NCBI RefSeq assembly: GCF_003719305.1
Contig: NZ_RARC01000010.1
Location: 143,513 to 207,512, forward strand
Reading direction: 5' to 3'
DNA length: 64,000 nucleotides
From: Mycolicibacterium stellerae
Lineage (GTDB): Bacteria; Actinomycetota; Actinomycetes; Mycobacteriales; Mycobacteriaceae
Below the pieces are notes generated by a model that saw only the letters and a list, made by a program, of their open reading frames with translations, was not told the origin of the DNA and did not search any database. Positions 57,098 to 64,000 of the stretch are shown piece by piece. Position 1 is the stretch's first letter, and each line of letters opens with the position of its first letter. Made by a program: the position numbers and the translations under genes.

Positions 57098-57999
57098 CGC
57101 AATCGACTCTGGACACCCTGGTCAAGGGGCCGACATTTCATCCGATCAGCACGAGCCGCAAGATCAAGAATCGTGTGGCGTCACTGCTGTTCGGGGCGTC
57201 CTTCCTGATCGCGATGGTGCCGTTGGTATGGCTGCTGTACACCGTCGTGGAGCGCGGGTTCCGTGCGATCATCTCGTCGACGTGGTGGAACAAGTCGCTT
57301 GCCGGCGTATTGCCGGAGCAGTTCACAGGCGGTGTCTATCACGCGATTTACGGCACGATCGTCCAGGCGACGATCGCAGCGGTGCTTGCGGTGCCGCTTG
57401 GCATCATGGCGGCGGTCTATCTCGTTGAGTATGGCCGCGGGTGGTTCGCGCGGACGACGACATTCATGGTCGACATCCTCGCTGGCGTCCCGTCAATCGT
57501 GGCGGCGCTGTTCATCTTCGCATTGTGGATATCCAGTTTCGGCTTCCCGCAGAGTGCATTCGCGGTATCGCTCGCCCTCGTGCTCCTGATGATCCCGGTC
57601 GTCGTGCGCAACACCGAAGAGATGCTGAAACTCGTTCCCGATGAGCTTCGCGAGGCGTCCTACGCCTTGGGCATTCCGAAGTGGAAGACGATCGCTCGGA
57701 TTGTCATACCCACCGCCTTGCCCGGCATCATCAGCGGCGTTCTGCTTGCGCTCGCGCGGGTGATCGGCGAAACCGCCCCGGTGCTGGTGCTGGTCGGCTA
57801 TGCGCGGTCGATCAACTTCGACCCGTTCGACGGCAACATGGCGTCGCTGCCGTTGCTGATCTACACCGAACTCATCAACCCGGAAGAGGCTGGACGTTAC
57901 CGCGTTTGGGGGGCTGCGCTGACGCTGATTCTCATCGTTGCAGCACTGTACGTAGCGGCGGCCTTCGTTATCCGGTTCCTGACCCGAAATCGAGTCTGA
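57094..57999 (+). CDS. pstA: Phosphate ABC transporter permease PstA
   Basis: A 301-residue permease. [20 protein letters not shown] and the EAA loop [50 protein letters not shown] identify it. It pairs with PstC in the membrane. The gap to pstB is 18 nt with an AGGAG-like ribosome site. Confidence 0.95.
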   Translation: MTQSTLDTLVKGPTFHPISTSRKIKNRVASLLFGASFLIAMVPLVWLLYTVVERGFRAIISSTWWNKSLAGVLPEQFTGGVYHAIYGTIVQATIAAVLAVPLGIMAAVYLVEYGRGWFARTTTFMVDILAGVPSIVAALFIFALWISSFGFPQSAFAVSLALVLLMIPVVVRNTEEMLKLVPDELREASYALGIPKWKTIARIVIPTALPGIISGVLLALARVIGETAPVLVLVGYARSINFDPFDGNMASLPLLIYTELINPEEAGRYRVWGAALTLILIVAALYVAAAFVIRFLTRNRV

Positions 58000-58017
58000 C
58001 GACCTTAGGAGCGGATA

Positions 58018-58794
<777 letters not shown>

Positions 58795-58802
58795 ACGGCG
58801 AG

Positions 58803-59774
58803 CTAGGGGGTCAACACCACCCTGGTGCCTGACGGCTCCGCGGCCGTCCACGCCTGTTCCACTTCGGTGAGGGGCCGTGTCACCGTGCGCAGGTGCAGCT
58901 CACCCGACGCCACCATGTCGAACAGCCGGGGAAGCGCCTCGGCGCGGACCCGCCCCATCACCTCAGGTGGAACGCTTCCGATCCCAACGCCCGACATGAC
59001 GATTCCGTTGCCGCGCAGGATGCCCGCGGGCAGCGTGATGGTCAGACCTGCCATCGAGCCGATCTGGACGAAGCGGGTCCGGTGGTAGTGCGCCGACGGG
59101 TGGCTGGTGCTCAGCGCCTCGAGGACGCGTTCGGCGGGCAGACCCCACAGATAGTCGAGGACGGCGTCGAACGGCCGCTCGCTGTGCATCTCGGCCACCT
59201 GAGCGACGAGGTCATCCCCGAGCACGATCGAGGTGTCGGCCCCTGCGGTCAGCAGCCAGTCCAGCCGTGTCGCGTCGCGCCCCGCCGCCACCACCCGACC
59301 GGCGTCGAACACCGACTTGGCCAGCGCAACGGCCATTGATCCGGTGACTCCGGTGGCGCCGAGCACCAGCACGTTGTCGCCGGCTCGTACCGAAGCGCCG
59401 TGCTCGAGTGATATCCATGCGGACAGTCCGGGGTTCGGAACGGCCGCGGCGACGACGGAGTCGATTTCGTCGGGCAGGTCGAGCGCGCCGTGCGGGCTGA
59501 CCAGCGTGCGCTCGGCCATCATGCCGTAGGGTGCCAGCGCGCCGGTGTAGATCCGGCGGCCGTCGTCGAGTCGGGCCACCCCGTCGACGCCGGGTATGAC
59601 GGGGAGCTGTAACTCCTTGCTGGCGTAGTGCCTTCCCGAGACCAGCCCGCGGGTCAGGTTCGTCAGGGCGGCTGCTTCGACGGTCGCCACCACGGCGCCG
59701 TCGCGCGGCTGCGGGTCGGGAAACTCGGTGTATCGAGGCGCGACTCCCCATTCGTTGACCACGGCTGCCTTCAT
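58803..59774 (-). CDS. Medium-chain quinone-oxidoreductase-like reductase
   Basis: A 323-residue NADPH reductase without the catalytic zinc ligands. VLVLGATGVTGSMAVALAKSV is the cofactor motif, VIPGVDGVARLDDG the entry loop, and PNPGLSAWISLEHGASVRAGD the catalytic-side segment. Substrates could be quinones or enones. It is divergent from a MarR gene with two palindromic sites between them. Confidence 0.85.
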   Translation of the reverse strand: MKAAVVNEWGVAPRYTEFPDPQPRDGAVVATVEAAALTNLTRGLVSGRHYASKELQLPVIPGVDGVARLDDGRRIYTGALAPYGMMAERTLVSPHGALDLPDEIDSVVAAAVPNPGLSAWISLEHGASVRAGDNVLVLGATGVTGSMAVALAKSVFDAGRVVAAGRDATRLDWLLTAGADTSIVLGDDLVAQVAEMHSERPFDAVLDYLWGLPAERVLEALSTSHPSAHYHRTRFVQIGSMAGLTITLPAGILRGNGIVMSGVGIGSVPPEVMGRVRAEALPRLFDMVASGELHLRTVTRPLTEVEQAWTAAEPSGTRVVLTP

Positions 59775-59802
59775 GGCGCTCTCTTTCGTTTCAGAGGAAA
59801 TG

Positions 59803-59872
59803 GTTTCGATGGAAACTAATTAACAAGCTACGCCGCGCCAGGCGGGATGGCAAGATGGTTTCCATGAAAACC
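59803..59872. promoter_or_regulatory. Two MarR-type operators between oxidoreductase and marR genes
   Basis: GTTTC-GATG-GAAAC (59803-59816) and GGTTT-CCATGA-AAACC (59857-59872) share GGTTTC/GAAAC arms. The second covers the ATG of the MarR gene at 59864, implying self-repression; the first lies close to the oxidoreductase start. Confidence 0.6.
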
Positions 59873-60373
59873 AAGTCGGCGCTGATCTCCGACATCAACG
59901 ACCTGGTCGGTGCCGTCGGGGACAAGTTCGAGGCCGACGAGGACGGCGACGCCGAGCGCGACTTCATGGCGCAGCGGTGTCCGCGACGGCTGGAAGAGGC
60001 CGTGCGCTCCTTGCCGACGCTGTCCATGCACCTGCTGGCAGGCGTCGCCGATGGACCGGTCAGCCTCGTCGGCCTGGCGTCGCGATCTGGGCAGTTGAAG
60101 GGCACGGTGTCCAAACACGTACAGCGCCTCGTCGAGGCAGGGCTGGTGATCCGCTCGCCAATCCCCGGCAATCGCAAGGAGATCGCGCTGGAACTGAGCG
60201 CCGATGGCCGACTTGTCACCGAAGCCCACCGCGAACTGCACGACGAGATGGCGGCGGGACTGCGGGACTTCCTGATGCGCTATTCGAGTTCTGAGCTCGA
60301 CGTACTGGTCAAGGTGCTGCGCGATCTGGTGAAGGCCGAAAAGGTCGGTGTCCGCATCAGCCCGGGGGAATAG
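59864..60373 (+). CDS. MarR-family regulator
   Basis: A 169-residue regulator starting MKTKSALISDINDLVGAVGDKFE. The winged helix is VSLVGLASRSGQLKGTVSKHVQRLVEAGLVIRSPIPGNRKEIALELSADG, with the MarR wing after it. ATG 59864 sits inside the second operator-like palindrome, which suggests autoregulation; ATG 59855 would add three residues. It lies between two oxidoreductase genes, and may sense a quinone or electrophile. Confidence 0.85.
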   Translation: MKTKSALISDINDLVGAVGDKFEADEDGDAERDFMAQRCPRRLEEAVRSLPTLSMHLLAGVADGPVSLVGLASRSGQLKGTVSKHVQRLVEAGLVIRSPIPGNRKEIALELSADGRLVTEAHRELHDEMAAGLRDFLMRYSSSELDVLVKVLRDLVKAEKVGVRISPGE

Positions 60374-60401
60374 TTCACGGGCAATGCCGTTCGTACCTGT
60401 C

Positions 60402-61328
60402 ATGAGCAAGGCAGTGCGATTCGATCAGTTCGGCGACATCGACGTGCTCGATGTTCGCGACGTAGAGCTACCTGCGCCCGCAGCGGGTGAGGTTCTCGTC
60501 GAGGTCAAGGCCGCGGGAATCAACCCCGGCGAGGCGGCCATCCGCAACGGCTTCCTTCAAGACATATTCCCTTCGACGTTCCCGTCCGGACAGGGCAGCG
60601 ACTTCGCGGGCATCGTCGCCGAAACAGGCTCGCGCGTCAACCAATTCAGCGTCGGTGACGAGGTCATCGGATTCAGCGAGGAGCGAGCTAGCCAAGCCGA
60701 ATTCGTCGTCGTGCCCGCCGAGAACCTGACCGCCAAACCTGCACCGGTGTCGTGGGAGGTGGCGGGTGCACTGTATGTGGCGGGCACCTCGGCGTACGCG
60801 GCCGTGCGTGCCGTCGACCTGGCCAATGGCGACGTAGTGGCCGTCGCGGGCGCCGCGGGTGGAGTGGGGTCGATCGCTGTGCAGCTCGCGGCCCAAGCGG
60901 GTGCCACCGTGCTTGGCATCGCGGGCCCGTCGAACGACGAGTGGCTACGCGCACACGGCGTGACCCCGGTGAACTACGGCGACGATCTGGTCGGGCGGTT
61001 GCGGGCCGCAGCCTCCGAGGGCAGGATCGACGCCTTCCTCGACTTCTTCGGTGGCGGCTACGTAGAGCTGGCCGTCGACGGGTTGGGCGTCGCGCCCGAC
61101 AGGGTCAACACCATCATCGATTTCGCCGCTGCCGAACAGTTCAAGGTGCGGACTTCGGGCAATGCGGACGCCGCCAATGCCGCCGTACTAGCCGAACTCG
61201 CGGCGCTGGTCGCCGATGGCCGACTGGAGGTGCCCATCGCCGAGGTCTTCGCGCTCGACGACGTGCGGGACGCGTACCGGACCCTCGAGCAGCGGCACAC
61301 GCGAGGGAAGCTGGTGCTCCGCCCGTAA
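60402..61328 (+). CDS. NADP-dependent quinone-oxidoreductase-like enzyme
   Basis: A 308-residue medium-chain reductase. SKAVRFDQFGDIDVLDVRDVELPAPAAGEVLVEVKAAGINPGEAAIRNG is the N-domain; VVAVAGAAGGVGSIAVQLAAQAG the NADP site; RTLEQRHTRGKLVLRP the family end. Zinc ligands are missing. ATG 60402 is preferred over 60384. It follows marR by 28 nt on the same strand and may be regulated by it. Convergent with phoY2 (6 nt). Confidence 0.87.
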   Translation: MSKAVRFDQFGDIDVLDVRDVELPAPAAGEVLVEVKAAGINPGEAAIRNGFLQDIFPSTFPSGQGSDFAGIVAETGSRVNQFSVGDEVIGFSEERASQAEFVVVPAENLTAKPAPVSWEVAGALYVAGTSAYAAVRAVDLANGDVVAVAGAAGGVGSIAVQLAAQAGATVLGIAGPSNDEWLRAHGVTPVNYGDDLVGRLRAAASEGRIDAFLDFFGGGYVELAVDGLGVAPDRVNTIIDFAAAEQFKVRTSGNADAANAAVLAELAALVADGRLEVPIAEVFALDDVRDAYRTLEQRHTRGKLVLRP

Positions 61329-61334
61329 CCGCGG

Positions 61335-62003
61335 CTAGCGCGGGGCGGGAAGTTCCTCTTCCTCGGGGAACCTGCCGGTGGCCTGGAAGATGACGCGTCG
61401 CGCCACCTCGACGGCGTGGTCGGCGAACCGCTCGTAAAAGCGGCTGAGAAGCGTGACGTCGACGGCAGCGGTGACGCCGTGCTTCCATTCCTTGTCCATC
61501 AGCACGCTGAAGAGGTGGCGGTGCAGGTCGTCCATCGCATCGTCTTCCTCGCTGATGCGCGACGCCTTCTCGGGATCCTTCGTCAGCAGCACCTCTTGGG
61601 CGCTGTTGCCCAGTTCGACTGCCACCCGGCCCATTTCGGCGAAGTAGCCGTTGACCTCCTCGGGCAGCGCGTGCTGCGGATGACGACGGCGTGCGATCTT
61701 GGCGACGTGCAGCGCGAGGGCTCCCATCCGGTCGACGTCAGCGACGATCTGGATCGAGCTGACGATCGCCCGCAGGTCGCCTGCGACCGGAGCCTGCAGG
61801 GCAAGCAGCACGAACGCGGCCTCCTCGGCCTTGGCGCTCATCCCCGCGATCTTCTCGTGGTCGGTGATCACCTGCTCGGCCAGAACAAGGTCGGCCTGCA
61901 GCAGGGCCTGGGTCGCCCGCTCCATCGCAACACCGGCCAGACCGCACATCTCGCCGAGCTGGGTGGTGAGCGCGTCTAGCTGCTCGTGATACGCAGTTCG
62001 CAT
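61335..62003 (-). CDS. phoY2: PhoU-type phosphate signalling protein PhoY2
   Basis: A 222-residue helical protein with two PhoU repeats (residues about 10-100 and 115-210): [33 protein letters not shown] and [35 protein letters not shown] and [19 protein letters not shown] have the acidic/His positions for metal. PhoY proteins link Pst transport to SenX3-RegX3 and to persistence in mycobacteria. The ATG has a -10 box 6 nt upstream and a PHO box beyond it. M. tuberculosis Rv0821c is the match. Confidence 0.95.
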   Translation of the reverse strand: MRTAYHEQLDALTTQLGEMCGLAGVAMERATQALLQADLVLAEQVITDHEKIAGMSAKAEEAAFVLLALQAPVAGDLRAIVSSIQIVADVDRMGALALHVAKIARRRHPQHALPEEVNGYFAEMGRVAVELGNSAQEVLLTKDPEKASRISEEDDAMDDLHRHLFSVLMDKEWKHGVTAAVDVTLLSRFYERFADHAVEVARRVIFQATGRFPEEEELPAPR

Positions 62004-62009
62004 ATGCCC

Positions 62010-62065
62010 AGCTTACGGGCTGATCCGGTGAATCGTCACGATGTGCAGGGTGAACGAAAGGTGAA
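62010..62065 (-). promoter_or_regulatory. PHO box and leaderless -10 of phoY2
   Basis: On the minus strand TTCACC repeats at 62065-62060, 62054-62049 and 62032-62027 follow the same 11-bp period, with one gap, as at pstS. TAAGCT (62015-62010) follows and ends 6 nt before ATG 62003. Induction by RegX3 on phosphate shortage is expected. Confidence 0.7.
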
Positions 62066-62097
62066 TGCCGCTTGCCCAATGCGCGGCCGATTCGCCG

Positions 62098-63897
62098 CTA
62101 CTCGCAGCTGGTGTCGGCGGCGTTGGTGACCGAGAGGTCCTCGGGCAGCTGGGTCGGGCTGCTCCCGGTGCCGTGCAGGACATGGACCTGCACCGAGGAG
62201 CCGCTCGGTTTCGGCGGGGTCACCGTGGCGAAATCGGAACCGAGCACCACCTGCACGGTGTCGCCCTTCCCGTTGACGCGCTCGATCGTCGGCTCGGTGA
62301 AGGCCGATGCCACTGTCGCCGCGGCTTCTTCATTTCCGGGCGAGAAGAACACCGTCGTCGAGGTCAGCGGACCCGTCGGGTAGTCGTCGGGGGTCGTGAC
62401 GTTGAACCCGTGCAGCTGCAATTCGCTTGCGGCAGTGGCCCCCAAGCCGTCCTGGCCCGTCGAATTCGTCACCTGAACGGTCACCGACGTCGGGTCGGTG
62501 GTGACGGCGTTGACCAGCTCGTCGGTGGGGGCGGCGGGCTCAGGTGTCGATACTTCGCTCGTCGGCGAATCGGGCGTCTGGTTCGCCAGCGACTCCGGTG
62601 TGCCGGGAACCGGGGTGTTGTCGGCGTTGCGTTCCTCTGGCAGCGGATCGTCGTTGATGATCGCGTCGAAGATCGCGCGGGTGTCGTCCTCGCGCAGATG
62701 CTCGTTGCCCCACTCGTCCATGTATCCGGTGGTCGGGACTGTGATGAAGGTGATGCGCCCGGCGGCCACGTTTTGCAGCGACTGGCCGAGCTCCACCAGG
62801 TCCTTGGTATTGATGTTGTCGACGTAGCTGTCGTCGATGAACTGGTTGACCACGTTGTTGAGCTTGTTGAGTGAGAAGAACACTTCCTTGGAGATCAACG
62901 AGCGCAGCAGCGACGACAGGAACAGCTGTTGCCGCTTGATGCGGCCGTAGTCACCGTTGGTCTCGGTGGTCACCTGGCGGGCGCGCACGTAGTTCAGTGC
63001 GGTGTGCCCGTCGACGGTCTGGCGGCCGGCGTTGGCCAGGACGGTGCCCAGCTCGTAGTCCTCCAGCGGGGTGGTGCTGCACACCTCTACACCGCCGAGC
63101 GCGTCGACCATCTTGGAGAAGCCGGCGAAGTCAACTGCCATGAACCGGTTGATGGACAGGCCCGACAGCTTCTGGATGACCTTCACCAGGCACTTGGGGC
63201 CACCGAAAGAGAAGGCGGAGTTCAGCTTCGTCTCGGTATAAACCTCATCGGGTCCGTAGGATTCGGTCTCTTCGTCATACAGTGGGCCGTACTCACCGGT
63301 CTCGGCATTCCATGCCTCGCACTGCATCGGCTCGATGTTCAGGTCACGCGGAAAGGACACCGCGACAACGCGTTCCCGGTTGGCCGGGATGTTGACCAGC
63401 ATGATGGTGTCGGAACGCGCGCCACCGGCGTCCTCGGTGTTGCCTGCGCCCATGTCCGCGTTCTCACCGAAGCGGCTGTCGATGCCGACGATGAGGAAGT
63501 TCTCGTCGCCGTACTGGGCATTGGGGTCGATGATGTCGCGGGAGCTCTGGTCCAGCGCCGAGACCCGGTTGAGCATGTTGTTCTTGGCCGACTGCCACTG
63601 CCATGCGCCGCCGGTCATCGCGAGCGCGAGCACGGCGAAGAGGGCGGCGATGGAACGGCCTGCCAACATGACCCGGCGGCGCGATTTGTGTTTAGGCGGG
63701 TCGACGGGTTCGGCCAACGGCTGGCCAACCCGCTCCGGCGCGACGCGCTCGAGCCGTGCGCGCCGCAGCGCAGCCAGGTCGGGAATCTCGTCGGCGTAGG
63801 ACACCGCGGGGATGACCTCGGTGTCCGGGTCGGGCAGCTCTTCGGGTTGGGGCGGCTTGGGCCGCAGCTGACGCGGCTGCCGCGGGCGAGGCGGGGG
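62098..63897 (-). CDS. LytR-CpsA-Psr (LCP) cell-wall ligase, 5' end cut
   Basis: At least 599 residues remain. After a Pro-rich cytoplasmic region comes a membrane helix (AGRSIAALFAVLALAMTGGAW), then the LCP domain with NFLIVGIDSRFG, RSDTIMLVNIPANRERVVAVSFPRDLNI (the PRDL motif) and NYVRARQVTTETNGDYGRIKRQQLFLSSLL. The C-terminal LytR_C domain (SVTVQVTNSTGQDGLGATAAS) follows a Ser/Thr/Pro linker. LCP enzymes attach arabinogalactan to peptidoglycan. The frame continues to 63972, but from 63898 on it is adapter, so the true N-terminus is missing. Similar to Rv0822c. Confidence 0.92.
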   Translation of the reverse strand, partial: PPPRPRQPRQLRPKPPQPEELPDPDTEVIPAVSYADEIPDLAALRRARLERVAPERVGQPLAEPVDPPKHKSRRRVMLAGRSIAALFAVLALAMTGGAWQWQSAKNNMLNRVSALDQSSRDIIDPNAQYGDENFLIVGIDSRFGENADMGAGNTEDAGGARSDTIMLVNIPANRERVVAVSFPRDLNIEPMQCEAWNAETGEYGPLYDEETESYGPDEVYTETKLNSAFSFGGPKCLVKVIQKLSGLSINRFMAVDFAGFSKMVDALGGVEVCSTTPLEDYELGTVLANAGRQTVDGHTALNYVRARQVTTETNGDYGRIKRQQLFLSSLLRSLISKEVFFSLNKLNNVVNQFIDDSYVDNINTKDLVELGQSLQNVAAGRITFITVPTTGYMDEWGNEHLREDDTRAIFDAIINDDPLPEERNADNTPVPGTPESLANQTPDSPTSEVSTPEPAAPTDELVNAVTTDPTSVTVQVTNSTGQDGLGATAASELQLHGFNVTTPDDYPTGPLTSTTVFFSPGNEEAAATVASAFTEPTIERVNGKGDTVQVVLGSDFATVTPPKPSGSSVQVHVLHGTGSSPTQLPEDLSVTNAADTSCE

Positions 63898-63963
63898 CTG
63901 TCCCTTAAACACATCTCCGAACCCACGAGACCGAGGCTGAGACCGTATGCCGTCTCCTGCTTG
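63898..63963. other. Illumina Nextera adapter contamination at contig end
   Basis: 63898-63916 resembles the Nextera mosaic end (CTGTCTCTTATACACATCT) with two mismatches, 63917-63931 the rest of the read-2 adapter with one, 63932-63939 is CGAGGCTG, a standard i7 index, and 63940-63963 follows the P7 tail (ATCTCGTATGCCGTCTTCTG then CTTG) with a few errors. This is read-through, not genome. Confidence 0.92.
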
Positions 63964-64000
63964 ACAGAACACAGAGACTAGGCATGATCGCTGAGCACAT
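63964..64000. other. Unplaced tail after the adapter
   Basis: The 37 bases after the P7 end have no visible gene and probably are low-quality read tail. They should not be used for annotation. Confidence 0.6.

Noticed and set aside
63898..63972. N-terminal extension of the LCP protein
   Set aside because: Encoded by sequencing adapter, not genome.

Overview
The window is GC-rich, densely packed actinobacterial DNA from a Mycobacterium (most likely a fast-growing Mycolicibacterium). The order purD / esterase / TetR / DUF429 / purB / CYP126 / purC / ptrB / purSQ / encapsulin-DyP / pepC / purL / purF / purM / DUF3073 / ygfZ / pabC / nitrobindin / DUF1416 / cysA / thiX / lmeA / GlnR-like regulator / mshD / pst / phoY2 / LCP follows the M. 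tuberculosis Rv0770s-Rv0822c segment. GTGA and ATGA stop-start overlaps and leaderless promoters (a TANNNT -10 box 6-8 nt before the start codon) are frequent, as expected for mycobacteria. These family and synteny assignments come from memory of the proteins, not from a database search.

Region 1 (1-16.2 kb): a CYP125-like P450 with its own TetR gene and a perfect operator; purD; a secreted esterase with a divergent TetR; an APC permease; DUF429; purB-CYP126-TDT transporter; a DUF559 gene framed by two copies of a 53-bp palindrome; purC-ptrB; DoxX and its divergent TetR. Region 2 (16.2-34.3 kb): redox and unknown genes, purSQ, the DyP peroxidase/encapsulin nanocompartment operon, pepC, purL with a membrane hydrolase and a CPBP protease, and an orphan MceA gene. 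Region 3 (34.4-43.9 kb): purF, purM, DUF3073, the divergent ygfZ/pabC pair, a compact structured leader or small RNA near 42.0 kb, an SDR and an orphan solute-binding lipoprotein.

Region 4 (43.9-50.3 kb): lipoprotein, nitrobindin, a 32-residue membrane peptide and DUF732; then the sulfur operon DUF4395-cysA-sseC behind a poly-cysteine leader peptide; then thiX, lmeA, a GlnR-like regulator and mshD (last step of mycothiol synthesis). Region 5 (50.3-54.7 kb): an arsenic island (two ArsR regulators, CadI/ArsI, ACR3, two arsenate-reductase-type proteins and an ArsR-phosphatase fusion) placed between mshD and the phosphate transporter. Region 6 (54.7-64 kb): pstS-pstC-pstA-pstB and phoY2, each preceded by a similar three-repeat PHO box, with a MarR/oxidoreductase module between them, and an LCP cell-wall ligase.

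The last ~100 bases are not genomic: 63898-63963 matches Illumina Nextera adapter plus index, so the LCP gene is cut at its 5' end by a contig end. No tRNA, rRNA, CRISPR array or insertion sequence was recognised.
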